Assembly: GCA_964618075.1 (NCBI GenBank)
Contig: CAZTZO010000002.1
Span: forward strand, 62,001 to 126,000
Direction of reading: 5' to 3'
Length of the DNA: 64,000 bases
From: CAYTMY01 sp964618075
GTDB lineage: Bacteria > Bacillota > Clostridia > Eubacteriales > Anaerofustaceae
Positions within the stretch are counted from its first letter, which is position 1; every line of letters starts with the position of its first letter. Both the position numbers and the translations under genes were made by a program. Below are positions 1 to 8,475 of the stretch, in pieces. Below the pieces are notes generated by a model. That model saw nothing but the letters and a program-made list of their open reading frames with translations. It did no database searches and was not told where the DNA came from.

Positions 1-457
1 TAAGTACGATCTGCATATTATCCTTTTTGACTATGCCGGTCTTTTTTATTACATAACCGAGTAATATCATATTTGCAAGACCGTTTAAGTTTTCGTCAGA
101 CGCCATTTTTGTTGCGGGTATATAGTATGCCTCAATGTCAGTTCTATTGACTTTTCTGTCTATAAGAGCGGAATCGACAAATATCTGTCCGCCCTTTTGC
201 GTTTCATTTTCATACTTGTCCAGCGAAGGCGCGTTCATGACTATCAATACATCGGGTTTGTCCACTATCGGCGAGCCGACAGGCTCATCGCTGAGTATCA
301 CGCTGCAATTTGCCGTACCGCCTCTCATCTCAGGGCCGTAGGAAGGAAGCCAGCTTAGCTGTTTGCCCTCTATAAGTCCGTCGTATGCGAGAAATTTCCC
401 TGCAAAAAGGATACCTTGTCCGCCGAAGCCGGCTATAAGTATATGCTTTGTATTCAT
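1..457 (-). CDS. 2-oxoacid:ferredoxin oxidoreductase, gamma subunit (VorC/KorC-like), 3' end outside window
   Basis: The gene runs off the left edge, so only the first 152 residues are visible. It opens with a Rossmann-like GFGGQGI motif typical of the gamma subunit (pyruvate/2-ketoisovalerate:ferredoxin oxidoreductase gamma family), then GPEMRGG and a stretch like the family's 'D.L..MN..SLDKY' region. The start ATG at 455-457 overlaps the beta-subunit stop (ATGA), which implies translational coupling. With the delta, alpha and beta subunits upstream it forms a cytoplasmic enzyme that reversibly converts a 2-oxoacid plus CoA to acyl-CoA and CO2 using ferredoxin. Substrate is not readable from the sequence; branched-chain 2-oxoacids are inferred from the leucine T-box upstream. 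Confidence 0.9.
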   Translation of the reverse strand, partial: MNTKHILIAGFGGQGILFAGKFLAYDGLIEGKQLSWLPSYGPEMRGGTANCSVILSDEPVGSPIVDKPDVLIVMNAPSLDKYENETQKGGQIFVDSALIDRKVNRTDIEAYYIPATKMASDENLNGLANMILLGYVIKKTGIVKKDNMQIVL

Positions 458-1209
458 TTTGTGGCCTCCTCGTCCTTGTATTTATCCTTATATACTCCGA
501 GAGGATAGTAGGGAATCATTTTTTCATCGACCCATTCAAGCGCTTTGTCGGGAGCAAGTCCCCAGTTGGTCGGGCAGGAGGATATTACCTCTATCAAAGA
601 AAATCCCTTACCCTGAAGCTGATATTCAAAGGCCTTTTTAATGGCTTTTTTTGCGTTGTTGACATTTTTGACATTATTTACGGCTACTCTTTCAAGATAA
701 GCCGCTCCGTCGACCTGTGAAAGCATTTCGCATATCTTAACGGGGTATCCGACTGCTTCAACGTCACGTCCATAGGGGGAGGTCTGTGTTATCTGACCCG
801 GAATAGACGTCGGAGCCATTTGTCCGCCCGTCATTCCGTATATGGCGTTGTTTACAAATATTATAGTTATATTTTCACCTCTTGCTGCGGAATGCACCGT
901 TTCGGCCGTTCCTATTGCCGCAAGGTCTCCGTCTCCCTGATATGTGAAAACAATATTATCGGGATTGCTTCTTTTTACGCCCGTTGCAACAGCCGGAGCT
1001 CTGCCGTGAGCCGCCTGTACCATATCGCAGTTAAAATAATTATATGCAAATACCGAACAGCCTACCGATGCAATTCCAACAGTTCTGCCCTCAATAGAGA
1101 GCTCGTCCATGGTTTGCGCTACGAGTCTGTGTATTATGCCGTGCGTGCAGCCGGGGCAATAATGCAGGGTCGTGTCGGCAAGTGCTTTTGGCTTTTCAAA
1201 TACTATCAT
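454..1209 (-). CDS. 2-oxoacid:ferredoxin oxidoreductase, TPP-binding beta subunit (VorA/KorB-like)
   Basis: A 251-residue thiamine pyrophosphate-binding subunit, normal length for the family. It has HYCPGCTHG near residue 20 (Fe-S/TPP region), GDGDLAAIG near 95 and NNAIYGMTGGQMAPTS near 125, the usual Mg/TPP-binding GDGD...N pattern. It acts with the alpha, gamma and ferredoxin subunits in reversible oxidative decarboxylation, or reductive carboxylation, of 2-oxoacids. Its ATG overlaps the alpha stop codon by one base (TGATG) and its stop overlaps the gamma start, so all subunits are probably made from one message. The family also includes 2-oxoglutarate:ferredoxin oxidoreductase, so substrate remains open. 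Confidence 0.93.
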   Translation of the reverse strand: MIVFEKPKALADTTLHYCPGCTHGIIHRLVAQTMDELSIEGRTVGIASVGCSVFAYNYFNCDMVQAAHGRAPAVATGVKRSNPDNIVFTYQGDGDLAAIGTAETVHSAARGENITIIFVNNAIYGMTGGQMAPTSIPGQITQTSPYGRDVEAVGYPVKICEMLSQVDGAAYLERVAVNNVKNVNNAKKAIKKAFEYQLQGKGFSLIEVISSCPTNWGLAPDKALEWVDEKMIPYYPLGVYKDKYKDEEATK

Positions 1210-2276
1210 CAGTTTTTGCCTCCGTTCTTATGTGCTTGTATAATACTGTCTAACACCTGCTGCGGAGTGGGGATCATTCCGCCTGCTCTGTTACAAAGCG
1301 TTACAGGCTTCGAGCATTTTGTTGAGAGCTTTACGTCCTCTATCATCTGACCCATTGACAGCTCAACGCTGATAAAAGAGTTTACTTTCTGTGCAGCCTT
1401 TAAAAGCGCTTCCTTCGGGAAGGGCCACAGCGTTATCGGACGGATCATGCCGACCTTTATTCCTTGAGCTCTCGCTTCGTTTATGGCGTTACGCGATACT
1501 CTAGATGCTATACCGAATGCCACAACGCATATCTCGGCGTCGTCCATCATGTATTCTTCGCACATGACCTCGTTCTTTTCGACCTCGGCGTATTTTTTGT
1601 ATCTTTCGAAGTTTATTACCTCAAGCTCTGCGGGATCCAGATATAAAGAGTTTACTATATTGTTTTTTCTCTGCATTTTCGTGCCTGTTACAGCCCAGCT
1701 TTTATCGTATTCGGTAACTTCACCCATTTCAAGGCTGACAGCCTCCATCATCTGACCGATAGTGCCGTCGGCAAGTATCATTGAGCTCATACGATATTTA
1801 TCAGCAAGATCGAAGCCCTTGAAAGTCAGGCTTACCATTTCCTGCACAGACGCAGGTGCTAAAACTATCATGTGAAAGTCGCCGTGTCCGGCTCCTCTTG
1901 TAGCTTCAAAATAATCTGACTGTGATGGCTGTATGCCGCCTAAGCCCGGTCCGCCTCTTTGTACGTTTACAATAAGAGCGGGAAGATCGCAGCCTGCCAA
2001 ATATGAAAGACCCTCGCTCTTTAAGGATATGCCGGGGCTTGAGCTGGAGGTCATAGCACGCTTGCCTGCCGAAGCGGCTCCGAACACCATATTAATAGCC
2101 GCTATTTCGCTTTCCGCCTGAAGGAATACTCCTCCGATTTTCGGCATACGCTTTGCCATGTATGCCGCTACTTCTGTCTGCGGTGTTATGGGGTAACCGA
2201 AATAGTGTCTGCAACCTGCCATTATTGCCGCTTCCGCAAGGGCTTCATTGCCCTTCATTAATACTTTTTCAGACAT
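1209..2276 (-). CDS. vorB: 2-oxoacid:ferredoxin oxidoreductase, alpha subunit (VorB/KorA-like)
   Basis: About 355 residues, with the pyrimidine-binding signature GYPITPQTE near residue 28 and the glycine-rich SSSSPGISL and RGGPGLGG segments of the KorA/VorB alpha subunit. The protein resembles the family usually named 3-methyl-2-oxobutanoate dehydrogenase subunit VorB. Two in-frame ATGs lie at 2282 and 2276. The GGAGG is only 3 nt from the first and about 9 nt from the second, so I prefer 2276. It catalyses 2-oxoacid cleavage with the TPP subunit encoded next. The symbol is by similarity to the VorB group and could equally be KorA; biochemical substrate is unproven. Confidence 0.9.
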   Translation of the reverse strand: MSEKVLMKGNEALAEAAIMAGCRHYFGYPITPQTEVAAYMAKRMPKIGGVFLQAESEIAAINMVFGAASAGKRAMTSSSSPGISLKSEGLSYLAGCDLPALIVNVQRGGPGLGGIQPSQSDYFEATRGAGHGDFHMIVLAPASVQEMVSLTFKGFDLADKYRMSSMILADGTIGQMMEAVSLEMGEVTEYDKSWAVTGTKMQRKNNIVNSLYLDPAELEVINFERYKKYAEVEKNEVMCEEYMMDDAEICVVAFGIASRVSRNAINEARAQGIKVGMIRPITLWPFPKEALLKAAQKVNSFISVELSMGQMIEDVKLSTKCSKPVTLCNRAGGMIPTPQQVLDSIIQAHKNGGKN

Positions 2277-2289
2277 TTTCATACCCCTC

Positions 2290-2496
2290 CTATTTCTCCA
2301 CCGTTATTACACAGTCAGGACACATCGTCGCGCAAAATGCGCAGGCTATGCACTTTTCTTGGTCTGTGATCTGCGCAGGGTGATAACCCTTTGCGTTAAT
2401 AATTTCGTGCGAAAGAACTATCAAGCCCTTTGTACAGGCGCCTACGCAAAGTCCGCAACCCTTGCATAAGTCTTCGTTGAATGTAACTTTAGCCAT
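2290..2496 (-). CDS. 2[4Fe-4S] ferredoxin-type delta subunit of the oxidoreductase (VorD/KorD-like)
   Basis: A 68-residue ferredoxin with two Cx2Cx2Cx3C clusters (CKGCGLCVGAC near residue 12 and CIACAFCATMC near 48), each able to bind a [4Fe-4S] centre. It would pass electrons between the TPP subunit and a soluble ferredoxin. It lies 18 bp after the ATPase gene and just before the alpha subunit, the order delta-alpha-beta-gamma seen in many clostridial Vor/Kor operons. RBS GGAGG is visible upstream of the ATG. Confidence 0.93.
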   Translation of the reverse strand: MAKVTFNEDLCKGCGLCVGACTKGLIVLSHEIINAKGYHPAQITDQEKCIACAFCATMCPDCVITVEK

Positions 2497-2514
2497 AAAA
2501 GCCTCCTAATAAAA

Positions 2515-3189
2515 TTACTGTTGCTTTAAATATATATCTATCGGGAAAGCATTTGTCATCTTTCCTTCGAGTTGTGCGTAAATATCTCTTCTTATTGTTG
2601 TCGCCGCAATCGGAAGCTGTGTCAAGATAGAAACTTCTTTTGCGTAATCCTCGCTGGATAATACATCTTCATGAGTTGTTTGTATACCAAGATTTGAATT
2701 GTTTACTATAGCAGTGCATGGCAGTAAGCATGCGCTTTTGATCTCTTTAAATACTTCATATGTCAATGAAGGCGTAGCTGTCAAAGGTCGGTATTTGTTG
2801 ATGACGAAATACATGCTGTAGTTGTTTTCTTCCATTAAATAAGCGGAATACCTGCCCATTGCCAAGGCTCCTCTGTCGTCTCCTCCGATATCTATAACCC
2901 CGTGAAGCTCTTTGTCGTCGCAAAGCGCATACGCTTCGGCAGGCAGTGCGGGAGCATCGACATTGGTATTGGCGAACCTTGAGCATATCAGACGTATATT
3001 TTTTTCGTCGAAAAGCTTTTGCATATCCTTCGTACGGTAATACGGATTGACTATATCAAGATCCGCTATGGCAACCTTCTCAAAACGCTCCTTTAACATC
3101 AAAGCATAATTGACGGCTATGTTTGTTTTTCCGCTGCCGTAATGACCGACAAATACGCTTATCCTGTCGGGCGCCGATTCAAATTTCAT
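2515..3189 (-). CDS. MinD/CobQ-like P-loop nucleotide-binding protein in oxidoreductase operon
   Basis: About 224 residues with a Walker A loop GHYGSGKTN near residue 15 and a downstream 'IADLDIVNPYYRT' segment of the CobQ/CobB/MinD/ParA fold. The body contains GVIDIGGDDRGA, a Walker B-like region. It has no second domain or membrane segment. An in-frame GTG six codons upstream (3207) lacks a ribosome-binding site; the ATG at 3189 has a weak AAGAG. It sits between the acyl-CoA synthetase fusion and the ferredoxin subunit in the same operon. Function is unknown; cluster loading or cofactor handling for the oxidoreductase is only a guess from context. Confidence 0.8.
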   Translation of the reverse strand: MKFESAPDRISVFVGHYGSGKTNIAVNYALMLKERFEKVAIADLDIVNPYYRTKDMQKLFDEKNIRLICSRFANTNVDAPALPAEAYALCDDKELHGVIDIGGDDRGALAMGRYSAYLMEENNYSMYFVINKYRPLTATPSLTYEVFKEIKSACLLPCTAIVNNSNLGIQTTHEDVLSSEDYAKEVSILTQLPIAATTIRRDIYAQLEGKMTNAFPIDIYLKQQ

Positions 3190-3227
3190 TTTATCACACT
3201 CTTTCACCGTTTCGATAATCTTTTTAA

Positions 3228-5729
3228 CTACAATCCAAGCTTTTTAACGGCGTCCTCACGCATTTTGTATTTAAGTATTTTCCCTGCGACGTTTGTCGGA
3301 AATTCATCCATGAATTCAACGTATTTCGGTATCTTGTGATGAGCCATGTGTTCTGCGACATACTTTTTCAATTCGTCCGCACTGAGGGCTTCTCCCTGCT
3401 TTAATATAACGCACGCCATTATCTCTTCACCGCTTCTCTCGTCAGGTACACCTATCACCTGAACGTCGGAGACCTTAGGGTGAGTATATATGAACTCTTC
3501 TATTTCCTTAGGATAAATATTTTCTCCGCCACGTATAATCATATCCTTTAATCTGCCCGTTATCCTGTAGTATCCGTCGGGTTGTCTGCACGCCAAATCC
3601 CCCGTGTGTAGCCAGCCGTCTTTGTCTATGGCTTCGGCTGTGGCAGTCGGCATTTTGTAATAGCCCTTCATTATATTGTAGCCACGAGCGACAAATTCAC
3701 CAATAACATTATCGGGACAATCTTCTCCTGTTTCGGGATCGACTATTTTACATTCTATTTCAGGCATTGCTCGTCCGACAGTGCTAACTCTCATGTCGAG
3801 AGGGTCGTCTGTAGAGCTCATCGTACAGCCCGGAGAGGATTCCGTCTGACCGTAAACGATAACAATCTCGTTCATATGCATTTTTTCCACGACTTCCTTC
3901 ATTACAGGCATCGGACACGGACTGCCCGCCATTATGCCCGTTCGCATATATGAGAAATCGGTCTTGGCAAAATCCTTATGTGCAAGCATGGATATAAACA
4001 TCGTCGGTACTCCGTGAAAGCATGTGATATGCTCTGTGTTTATACACATCAACGAGGGCTTCGCAGAGAAGTAGGGAAGAGGATAAATCGTTCCCGCATG
4101 AGTCATAGTCGCAGTCATTGCCAGTACCATACCGAAGCAGTGGAACATCGGAACGTGTATCATCATTCTGTCCGCCGTGGATAAATCCATTCTGTCTCCG
4201 ATGCATTTTCCGTTGTTGACAACTCCGTAATGTGTGAGCATTACTCCCTTAGGAAAGCCGGTCGTGCCCGAGGTGTACTGCATATTGCAAACGTCCTTGC
4301 TTGATACGGCGCTTGCCATTCTGTGTACCTGCTCTATGGGAACATTCTTTCCTTTTTCAAGCGCTTCATTCCAGCTTAGGCAGCCCTTCATTTCAAAATC
4401 TGCCGTTATAACATGTCTTAAAAATGGAAGTCTTTTGCAGTGAAGCTCTTTTTTTTGTTTGTTTTCGGCTATCTCAGGGCAAAGCTCGTTAATTATCTCA
4501 TCATATTTCGAATCCCTAAAGCCTTTTATCATTACAAGAATATTTGTATCCGACTGCTTTAAAAGGTATTCTGCTTCGTGTATTTTGTAAGCGGTATTCA
4601 TCGTTACGAGTATCGCGCCTATTTTTGCAGCAGCCCAGAAAGCTATGTACCACTGCGGCACATTTGTCGCCCAGATAGTTATTTTATCACCTGCTTTTAC
4701 ACCTAGCGAAATAAGTGTTTTTGAGAAGCTGTCCACATCATCTCTGAACTCGCTGTACGTCCTATCATAGTCAAGAGTTGTGTATTTAAAAGCGTATTGA
4801 TCGGGGAACTCCTCTACCATTCTGTCAAGAACCTGAGAGAATGTGCAGTCTATAAGAGTGTCCTTTTTCCACACATATTTGCCCGTTTTTGCTCTGTTGT
4901 CATAAAGAGGCGTTTTATTTCTGGAAGGATCGTCGAATCTCCTCATGTACGAAACAAAGTGAGGAAAAACTATATCTGCATCCGCCAAGTCCTCGTCCAT
5001 CCATTTGGGATTTAATTCAAGAGATATAAACCCGTTATAATTTACGGAGCGAAGAGCATTTACTGCGTCGGCTATAGGAAGAGAGCCTTCTCCCATAAGA
5101 CAGTAGCAAACCTTGCCGTTTTCCTTATAGGCGTCCTTAATATGGACGTGCTTGACATATTCTCCGAGGTTGGTAATAGTTTCCTGCGGCGTTTCATTTT
5201 GAGCGCATGTATGAAAAATATCCCACAAGGCGCAAAGATTATCGTCGGCAAATTCGTTTAAAACGTCGCAAAGACGCTTTGTGTCGGCGTATAGACCGGC
5301 GCTTTCTATAAGCAGCACCACTCCTGCCTTCTTAGCTGTCGGCAATACATTTTTGATAATATCGATGACTGCTTCGTCCTGCTCTTTTTTGTCATTAGCG
5401 GTGTCTGTTGCATAGAGGCGCACGTAAGGGCAGGAAAGGCTGTTTGCCGTCTGTATGCAATGTTCTATAATTGTGATATTTTCCTTCTTATTATCCTTTT
5501 GTGCAAGGTTGCACGTAGAATCAATGCAGGGTATACAAAGCTCCCTTTGAGCTAAATCGGTCTTTGTTCGTTTTATATTGGCTTCGGTAAGCGCACCTTT
5601 TTCGCCGCTGAACACCTTGTTTGAAATGTCGTGCAGCTCGATTCCATAAAAGCGCAGCTCCTTGGCGATATCGCAATAATCATCAAACGAAAAGCCTGTC
5701 CAGCCGTTCGTAGAAAAGGATAATTTCAT
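3228..5729 (-). CDS. Fusion: sugar-phosphate isomerase-like TIM barrel + AMP-forming acyl-CoA synthetase
   Basis: 833 residues with two domains. Residues 1-265 are an AP-endonuclease-2/xylose-isomerase-like TIM barrel that keeps the putative metal ligands E142, D170/H173, H196 and E238. Residues about 285-833 are an AMP-binding acyl-CoA synthetase of the medium-chain/FadD type: P-loop YTSGTTGFPKG at 485-495, YGQTES motif, GWLHTGD, the hinge GRLKDMIIRGGENIYP, and catalytic Lys near 817 in VAGKILKYKM. The start abuts the stop of the upstream LeuA-like gene (TAAATG). The synthetase half should activate a carboxylic acid to its CoA thioester through an acyl-AMP. In this operon a branched short-chain acid is the natural candidate; that is inference. 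The role of the barrel is unknown. Confidence 0.88.
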   Translation of the reverse strand: MKLSFSTNGWTGFSFDDYCDIAKELRFYGIELHDISNKVFSGEKGALTEANIKRTKTDLAQRELCIPCIDSTCNLAQKDNKKENITIIEHCIQTANSLSCPYVRLYATDTANDKKEQDEAVIDIIKNVLPTAKKAGVVLLIESAGLYADTKRLCDVLNEFADDNLCALWDIFHTCAQNETPQETITNLGEYVKHVHIKDAYKENGKVCYCLMGEGSLPIADAVNALRSVNYNGFISLELNPKWMDEDLADADIVFPHFVSYMRRFDDPSRNKTPLYDNRAKTGKYVWKKDTLIDCTFSQVLDRMVEEFPDQYAFKYTTLDYDRTYSEFRDDVDSFSKTLISLGVKAGDKITIWATNVPQWYIAFWAAAKIGAILVTMNTAYKIHEAEYLLKQSDTNILVMIKGFRDSKYDEIINELCPEIAENKQKKELHCKRLPFLRHVITADFEMKGCLSWNEALEKGKNVPIEQVHRMASAVSSKDVCNMQYTSGTTGFPKGVMLTHYGVVNNGKCIGDRMDLSTADRMMIHVPMFHCFGMVLAMTATMTHAGTIYPLPYFSAKPSLMCINTEHITCFHGVPTMFISMLAHKDFAKTDFSYMRTGIMAGSPCPMPVMKEVVEKMHMNEIVIVYGQTESSPGCTMSSTDDPLDMRVSTVGRAMPEIECKIVDPETGEDCPDNVIGEFVARGYNIMKGYYKMPTATAEAIDKDGWLHTGDLACRQPDGYYRITGRLKDMIIRGGENIYPKEIEEFIYTHPKVSDVQVIGVPDERSGEEIMACVILKQGEALSADELKKYVAEHMAHHKIPKYVEFMDEFPTNVAGKILKYKMREDAVKKLGL

Positions 5730-7130
5730 TTACATCTTCTCCTCATATACTATCTTGTTAAGAGCGTTTAAATACGCGCGTATGCTCGCTCCGATTATAT
5801 CCGTCGATATTCCCTTGCCGGAATATAAGTTGCCGTTATGTCTGAGCTTGACAAGAGCATCTCCCATAGCTTCTCTGCCCTGTGTGACAGACTGTATCTG
5901 GAAATCGTCCAGCTCAAAATGGTGACCTGCTATCTGTTCGATCGACAGAAATGAAGCGTCTATCGGCCCATCGCCCGCCATGAGTCCGCATAGCTTTTTT
6001 CCGTTTTTTTCGAGTATTATATCCGCTGTTGCATTTATTACGTTTCCGCTGTTTATAACGTAGCTTATCAGCTTATATGTTTCAGGTACCTGAAGAGCAT
6101 TACTTGCGATTATTGCGTCGATTTCACGCGCTCTGAGTTTTTTCTTCTTTGCCGTATGACAGAAGGATTCATATACCTTTGCCATATCCTCGTCACTTAA
6201 ATCATAACCGCGTCTTCGTATCCATTTTGACAAAGCGCTTATATCCATTGTGTCGTCATAGAGTTTTTCGTCATCATTTTCCGTTTCGTCGGTTTTTAAT
6301 ATAGCAGCTTGCTTGGCATTGTTTACCCACGTCATTCTGTCCAGCGTATTATTAATCTGTGTTGTAGCTATTTTCGTTTTTATACCCAGATATTCCGACT
6401 TAACGCCCAGAGCGTGAATAAGTGTTTTCAGGGATGTTGCGCTTATGCCGGATGCGCTTGTTTTTATTTCATCGGCTCCCGCCTTTATAGCGCTCAGTGC
6501 GTTTGCCGCAGCCATATTCAGCTCGTTTGAAAGCATTATGGACAGCTTTATTTTAGAAGGGCTTGTATATGAGCTGACATTTTCGACAAGCTTTTTTATG
6601 TCGTCGGGAAGAAAGGTTCCTGCGGTGTCGCAAAGGCATATCGTAGAAGATCCTGCTTCTATTGCGCATTGTATAGCCTGCTTGAGAAAATCCTCCTCGC
6701 TTCTTGTGGCGTCTATCGCTATAAATTCAACGTCGTTGCAAAGCTTTGTGCATTTTGAAACAGTTTCTTTTATTAAAGACAAGACCTTCTCAGGCTTCTG
6801 AGCGAGCGAATATTCCATTTGCACAGCCGAAACAGGTATACTGACCGTCAGACGTGATTTTTCATATTCCTTTAGCGCATCGCTTGCAGCTTTTATACTT
6901 TCGTCACTCATACCCGCTTCAACGGCCAATACAGAGTTTTTTGCGCTCATAGCAACTGTCCTTATCAGAAGGCTGTCTGTTTTTTTATCCCTTATCTCAG
7001 GCAAATGTATAATATCTGTTTTTAGCTTATCCAACAGTCTGACTGTTTCTATTCTTTCCTTAAAGCTCATCGAATTCTGCATTACGGCGTTTTCTGTAAG
7101 CGTCATGTCGGCAATGCGAATATTTTTCAT
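5730..7130 (-). CDS. Catalytically degenerate 2-isopropylmalate synthase-like protein with intact LeuA regulatory domain
   Basis: 466 residues, alpha-isopropylmalate synthase superfamily. Residues 1-260 follow the DRE-TIM barrel, but the catalytic 'DTTLRDG' is DMTLTEN (8-14; Arg replaced by Thr) and the metal motif HxHND is MLSNE (199-203; both His lost). Residues about 335-466 are a well-preserved LeuA dimerisation/allosteric domain, including GDGPIDA and GASIRAYLNALN, which binds leucine in true LeuA. The shift from a broken active site to a preserved sensor domain suggests a non-catalytic regulatory or scaffolding role. First gene of the operon, behind a leucine-type T-box; RBS AGAGG about 6 nt before the ATG. 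It is not disrupted by stops, so it is unlikely to be a simple pseudogene. Confidence 0.8.
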   Translation of the reverse strand: MKNIRIADMTLTENAVMQNSMSFKERIETVRLLDKLKTDIIHLPEIRDKKTDSLLIRTVAMSAKNSVLAVEAGMSDESIKAASDALKEYEKSRLTVSIPVSAVQMEYSLAQKPEKVLSLIKETVSKCTKLCNDVEFIAIDATRSEEDFLKQAIQCAIEAGSSTICLCDTAGTFLPDDIKKLVENVSSYTSPSKIKLSIMLSNELNMAAANALSAIKAGADEIKTSASGISATSLKTLIHALGVKSEYLGIKTKIATTQINNTLDRMTWVNNAKQAAILKTDETENDDEKLYDDTMDISALSKWIRRRGYDLSDEDMAKVYESFCHTAKKKKLRAREIDAIIASNALQVPETYKLISYVINSGNVINATADIILEKNGKKLCGLMAGDGPIDASFLSIEQIAGHHFELDDFQIQSVTQGREAMGDALVKLRHNGNLYSGKGISTDIIGASIRAYLNALNKIVYEEKM

Positions 7131-7149
7131 TTTTTACCTCTTCCTTTTA

Positions 7150-7454
7150 TAAAATAAAAAAGCCCTTTAAGCTTTTTGCTTTAAAGGGACGATAGTTTCT
7201 ACCGCGGTACCACCCGTGTTGATACTTATTATAAAAGTATCCTCTTATGTAAGACTCTTTAGAAAATTTAAGTCTTTCGCTTATGTAACGGGGCGTTTCC
7301 GTGAACCCTTAACAGCGCATTATTGCTTTAGGGGATCCTGCTCGGGAATGAGACAACTCACATTTTGAGCGTACCGACTTTCAGCTAATGTCGGCTCTCT
7401 GTAACGCTTACTTAATTTTAATGCGGTTTAATTCCGTCCATGCATTTTTATGTT
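7150..7454 (-). promoter_or_regulatory. T-box leader, specifier reads CUC (leucine)
   Basis: On the minus strand the T-box core AACACGGGTGGTACCGCGG is at 7202-7220. A terminator follows at 7157-7188 (CCCTTTAA.GC / GC.TTAAAGGG plus a T run). Stem I contains the AGAGAGC segment near 7393-7399 and a hairpin GCCGAC...GTCGGT. The specifier position, codon + A + pyrimidine-rich tract + GAG, reads CTC-A-TTCCCGAG, placing the codon at 7350-7352. CUC is leucine. Uncharged tRNA-Leu would prevent termination, so the seven downstream genes should be switched on by leucine starvation. Confidence 0.88.
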
Positions 7455-7460
7455 TTTGCA

Positions 7461-7489
7461 ATTATACTTATATTTTCCAAACTTGTCAA
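7461..7489 (-). promoter_or_regulatory. Consensus sigma-A promoter for the leucine T-box operon
   Basis: Minus-strand TTGACA (7484-7489), a 17-nt spacer and TATAAT (7461-7466): an exact match to both hexamers. Transcription should start near 7454, just before the T-box leader. Confidence 0.85.
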
Positions 7490-7646
7490 TAATAATCAGA
7501 TAATTTTTGAATAAAGGCTTTTATCAGAGCTTAATAATAAGTAGTTTGATAAAAAACTGTATATAAAACGCTGTATTGAAGTACAAAACGGTGATAATAT
7601 TAATATAAAGAAAAGATAAACGATCATAACCACAAAGGAGATATTT

Positions 7647-8462
7647 ATGAGCGAAGATTGTTCGCACGATTGTTCTTCGTGCGCTGAAGACTGCGATCAA
7701 AAAAAGGAAAGCTTTGCCGAAGAATTAAACAAAAAAAGCAAAATAAAAAAGGTGATTGCCGTTATGAGCGGAAAGGGAGGCGTCGGCAAATCTCTTGTAA
7801 CGGCGCTGCTTGCCTGCGAAATGCAAAAAAACGGTTATAAGTGTGCGATCATGGACGCCGATATAACAGGCCCTTCAATACCGAACGCTTTTGACATTCA
7901 CACAAAAGCAGGTGCTTGCGAGGACGGAATTATTCCTGAAGAAACAAAGACGGGAATAAAAATAATGTCGTTGAATCTGCTTACCGATAATGAGACAGAC
8001 CCTGTAGTATGGAGAGGGCCAATGGTAGCAGGTGTGGTAAAGCAGTTTTGGACGGACGTTGTATGGGGCGATATAGATTATATGTTCGTGGATATGCCTC
8101 CGGGAACCTCTGATGTGCCTCTTACTGTATTCCAGTCGCTTCCGGTTGACGGAATTGTTGTTGTCAGCTCTCCGCAAAAGCTTGTTTCCATGATAGTTAA
8201 AAAGGCGGTCAATATGGCTCAAATCATGCATATTCCCGTTGTGGGACTTGTTGAGAATATGGCATATTTTACTTGTCCCAAATGCAATGAAAAGCATTAT
8301 ATTTTCGGAAAGAGCAACGTAAAGGAAGAAGCGGCTGATTTCGGAATAGACACATTCGTGCAAATACCGATAGATCCGTTGATGATGGAAAAATGCGATA
8401 ACGGGAAAGTGGAAGAAGTAAATACGTTGGTTCTTGAGGATATAGTAAAAAAACTGATATGA
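7647..8462 (+). CDS. Mrp/NBP35-family ATP-binding Fe-S carrier protein
   Basis: 271 residues. The N-terminus has four cysteines (C5, C9, C12, C16) like the cluster-binding extension of NBP35 proteins. A deviant Walker A SGKGGVGKS is at 41-49. 'VDMPPGTSD' and 'VVVSSPQKL' are typical of Mrp. Near the C-terminus a CPKC motif (residues about 210-213) could share an Fe-S cluster between monomers. Members assemble or carry [4Fe-4S] clusters to apoproteins in the cytoplasm. RBS GGAG lies upstream of the ATG. It stands alone, divergent from the T-box operon that encodes several Fe-S subunits. Confidence 0.9.
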   Translation: MSEDCSHDCSSCAEDCDQKKESFAEELNKKSKIKKVIAVMSGKGGVGKSLVTALLACEMQKNGYKCAIMDADITGPSIPNAFDIHTKAGACEDGIIPEETKTGIKIMSLNLLTDNETDPVVWRGPMVAGVVKQFWTDVVWGDIDYMFVDMPPGTSDVPLTVFQSLPVDGIVVVSSPQKLVSMIVKKAVNMAQIMHIPVVGLVENMAYFTCPKCNEKHYIFGKSNVKEEAADFGIDTFVQIPIDPLMMEKCDNGKVEEVNTLVLEDIVKKLI

Positions 8463-8475
8463 TAAAATAAAAAAA

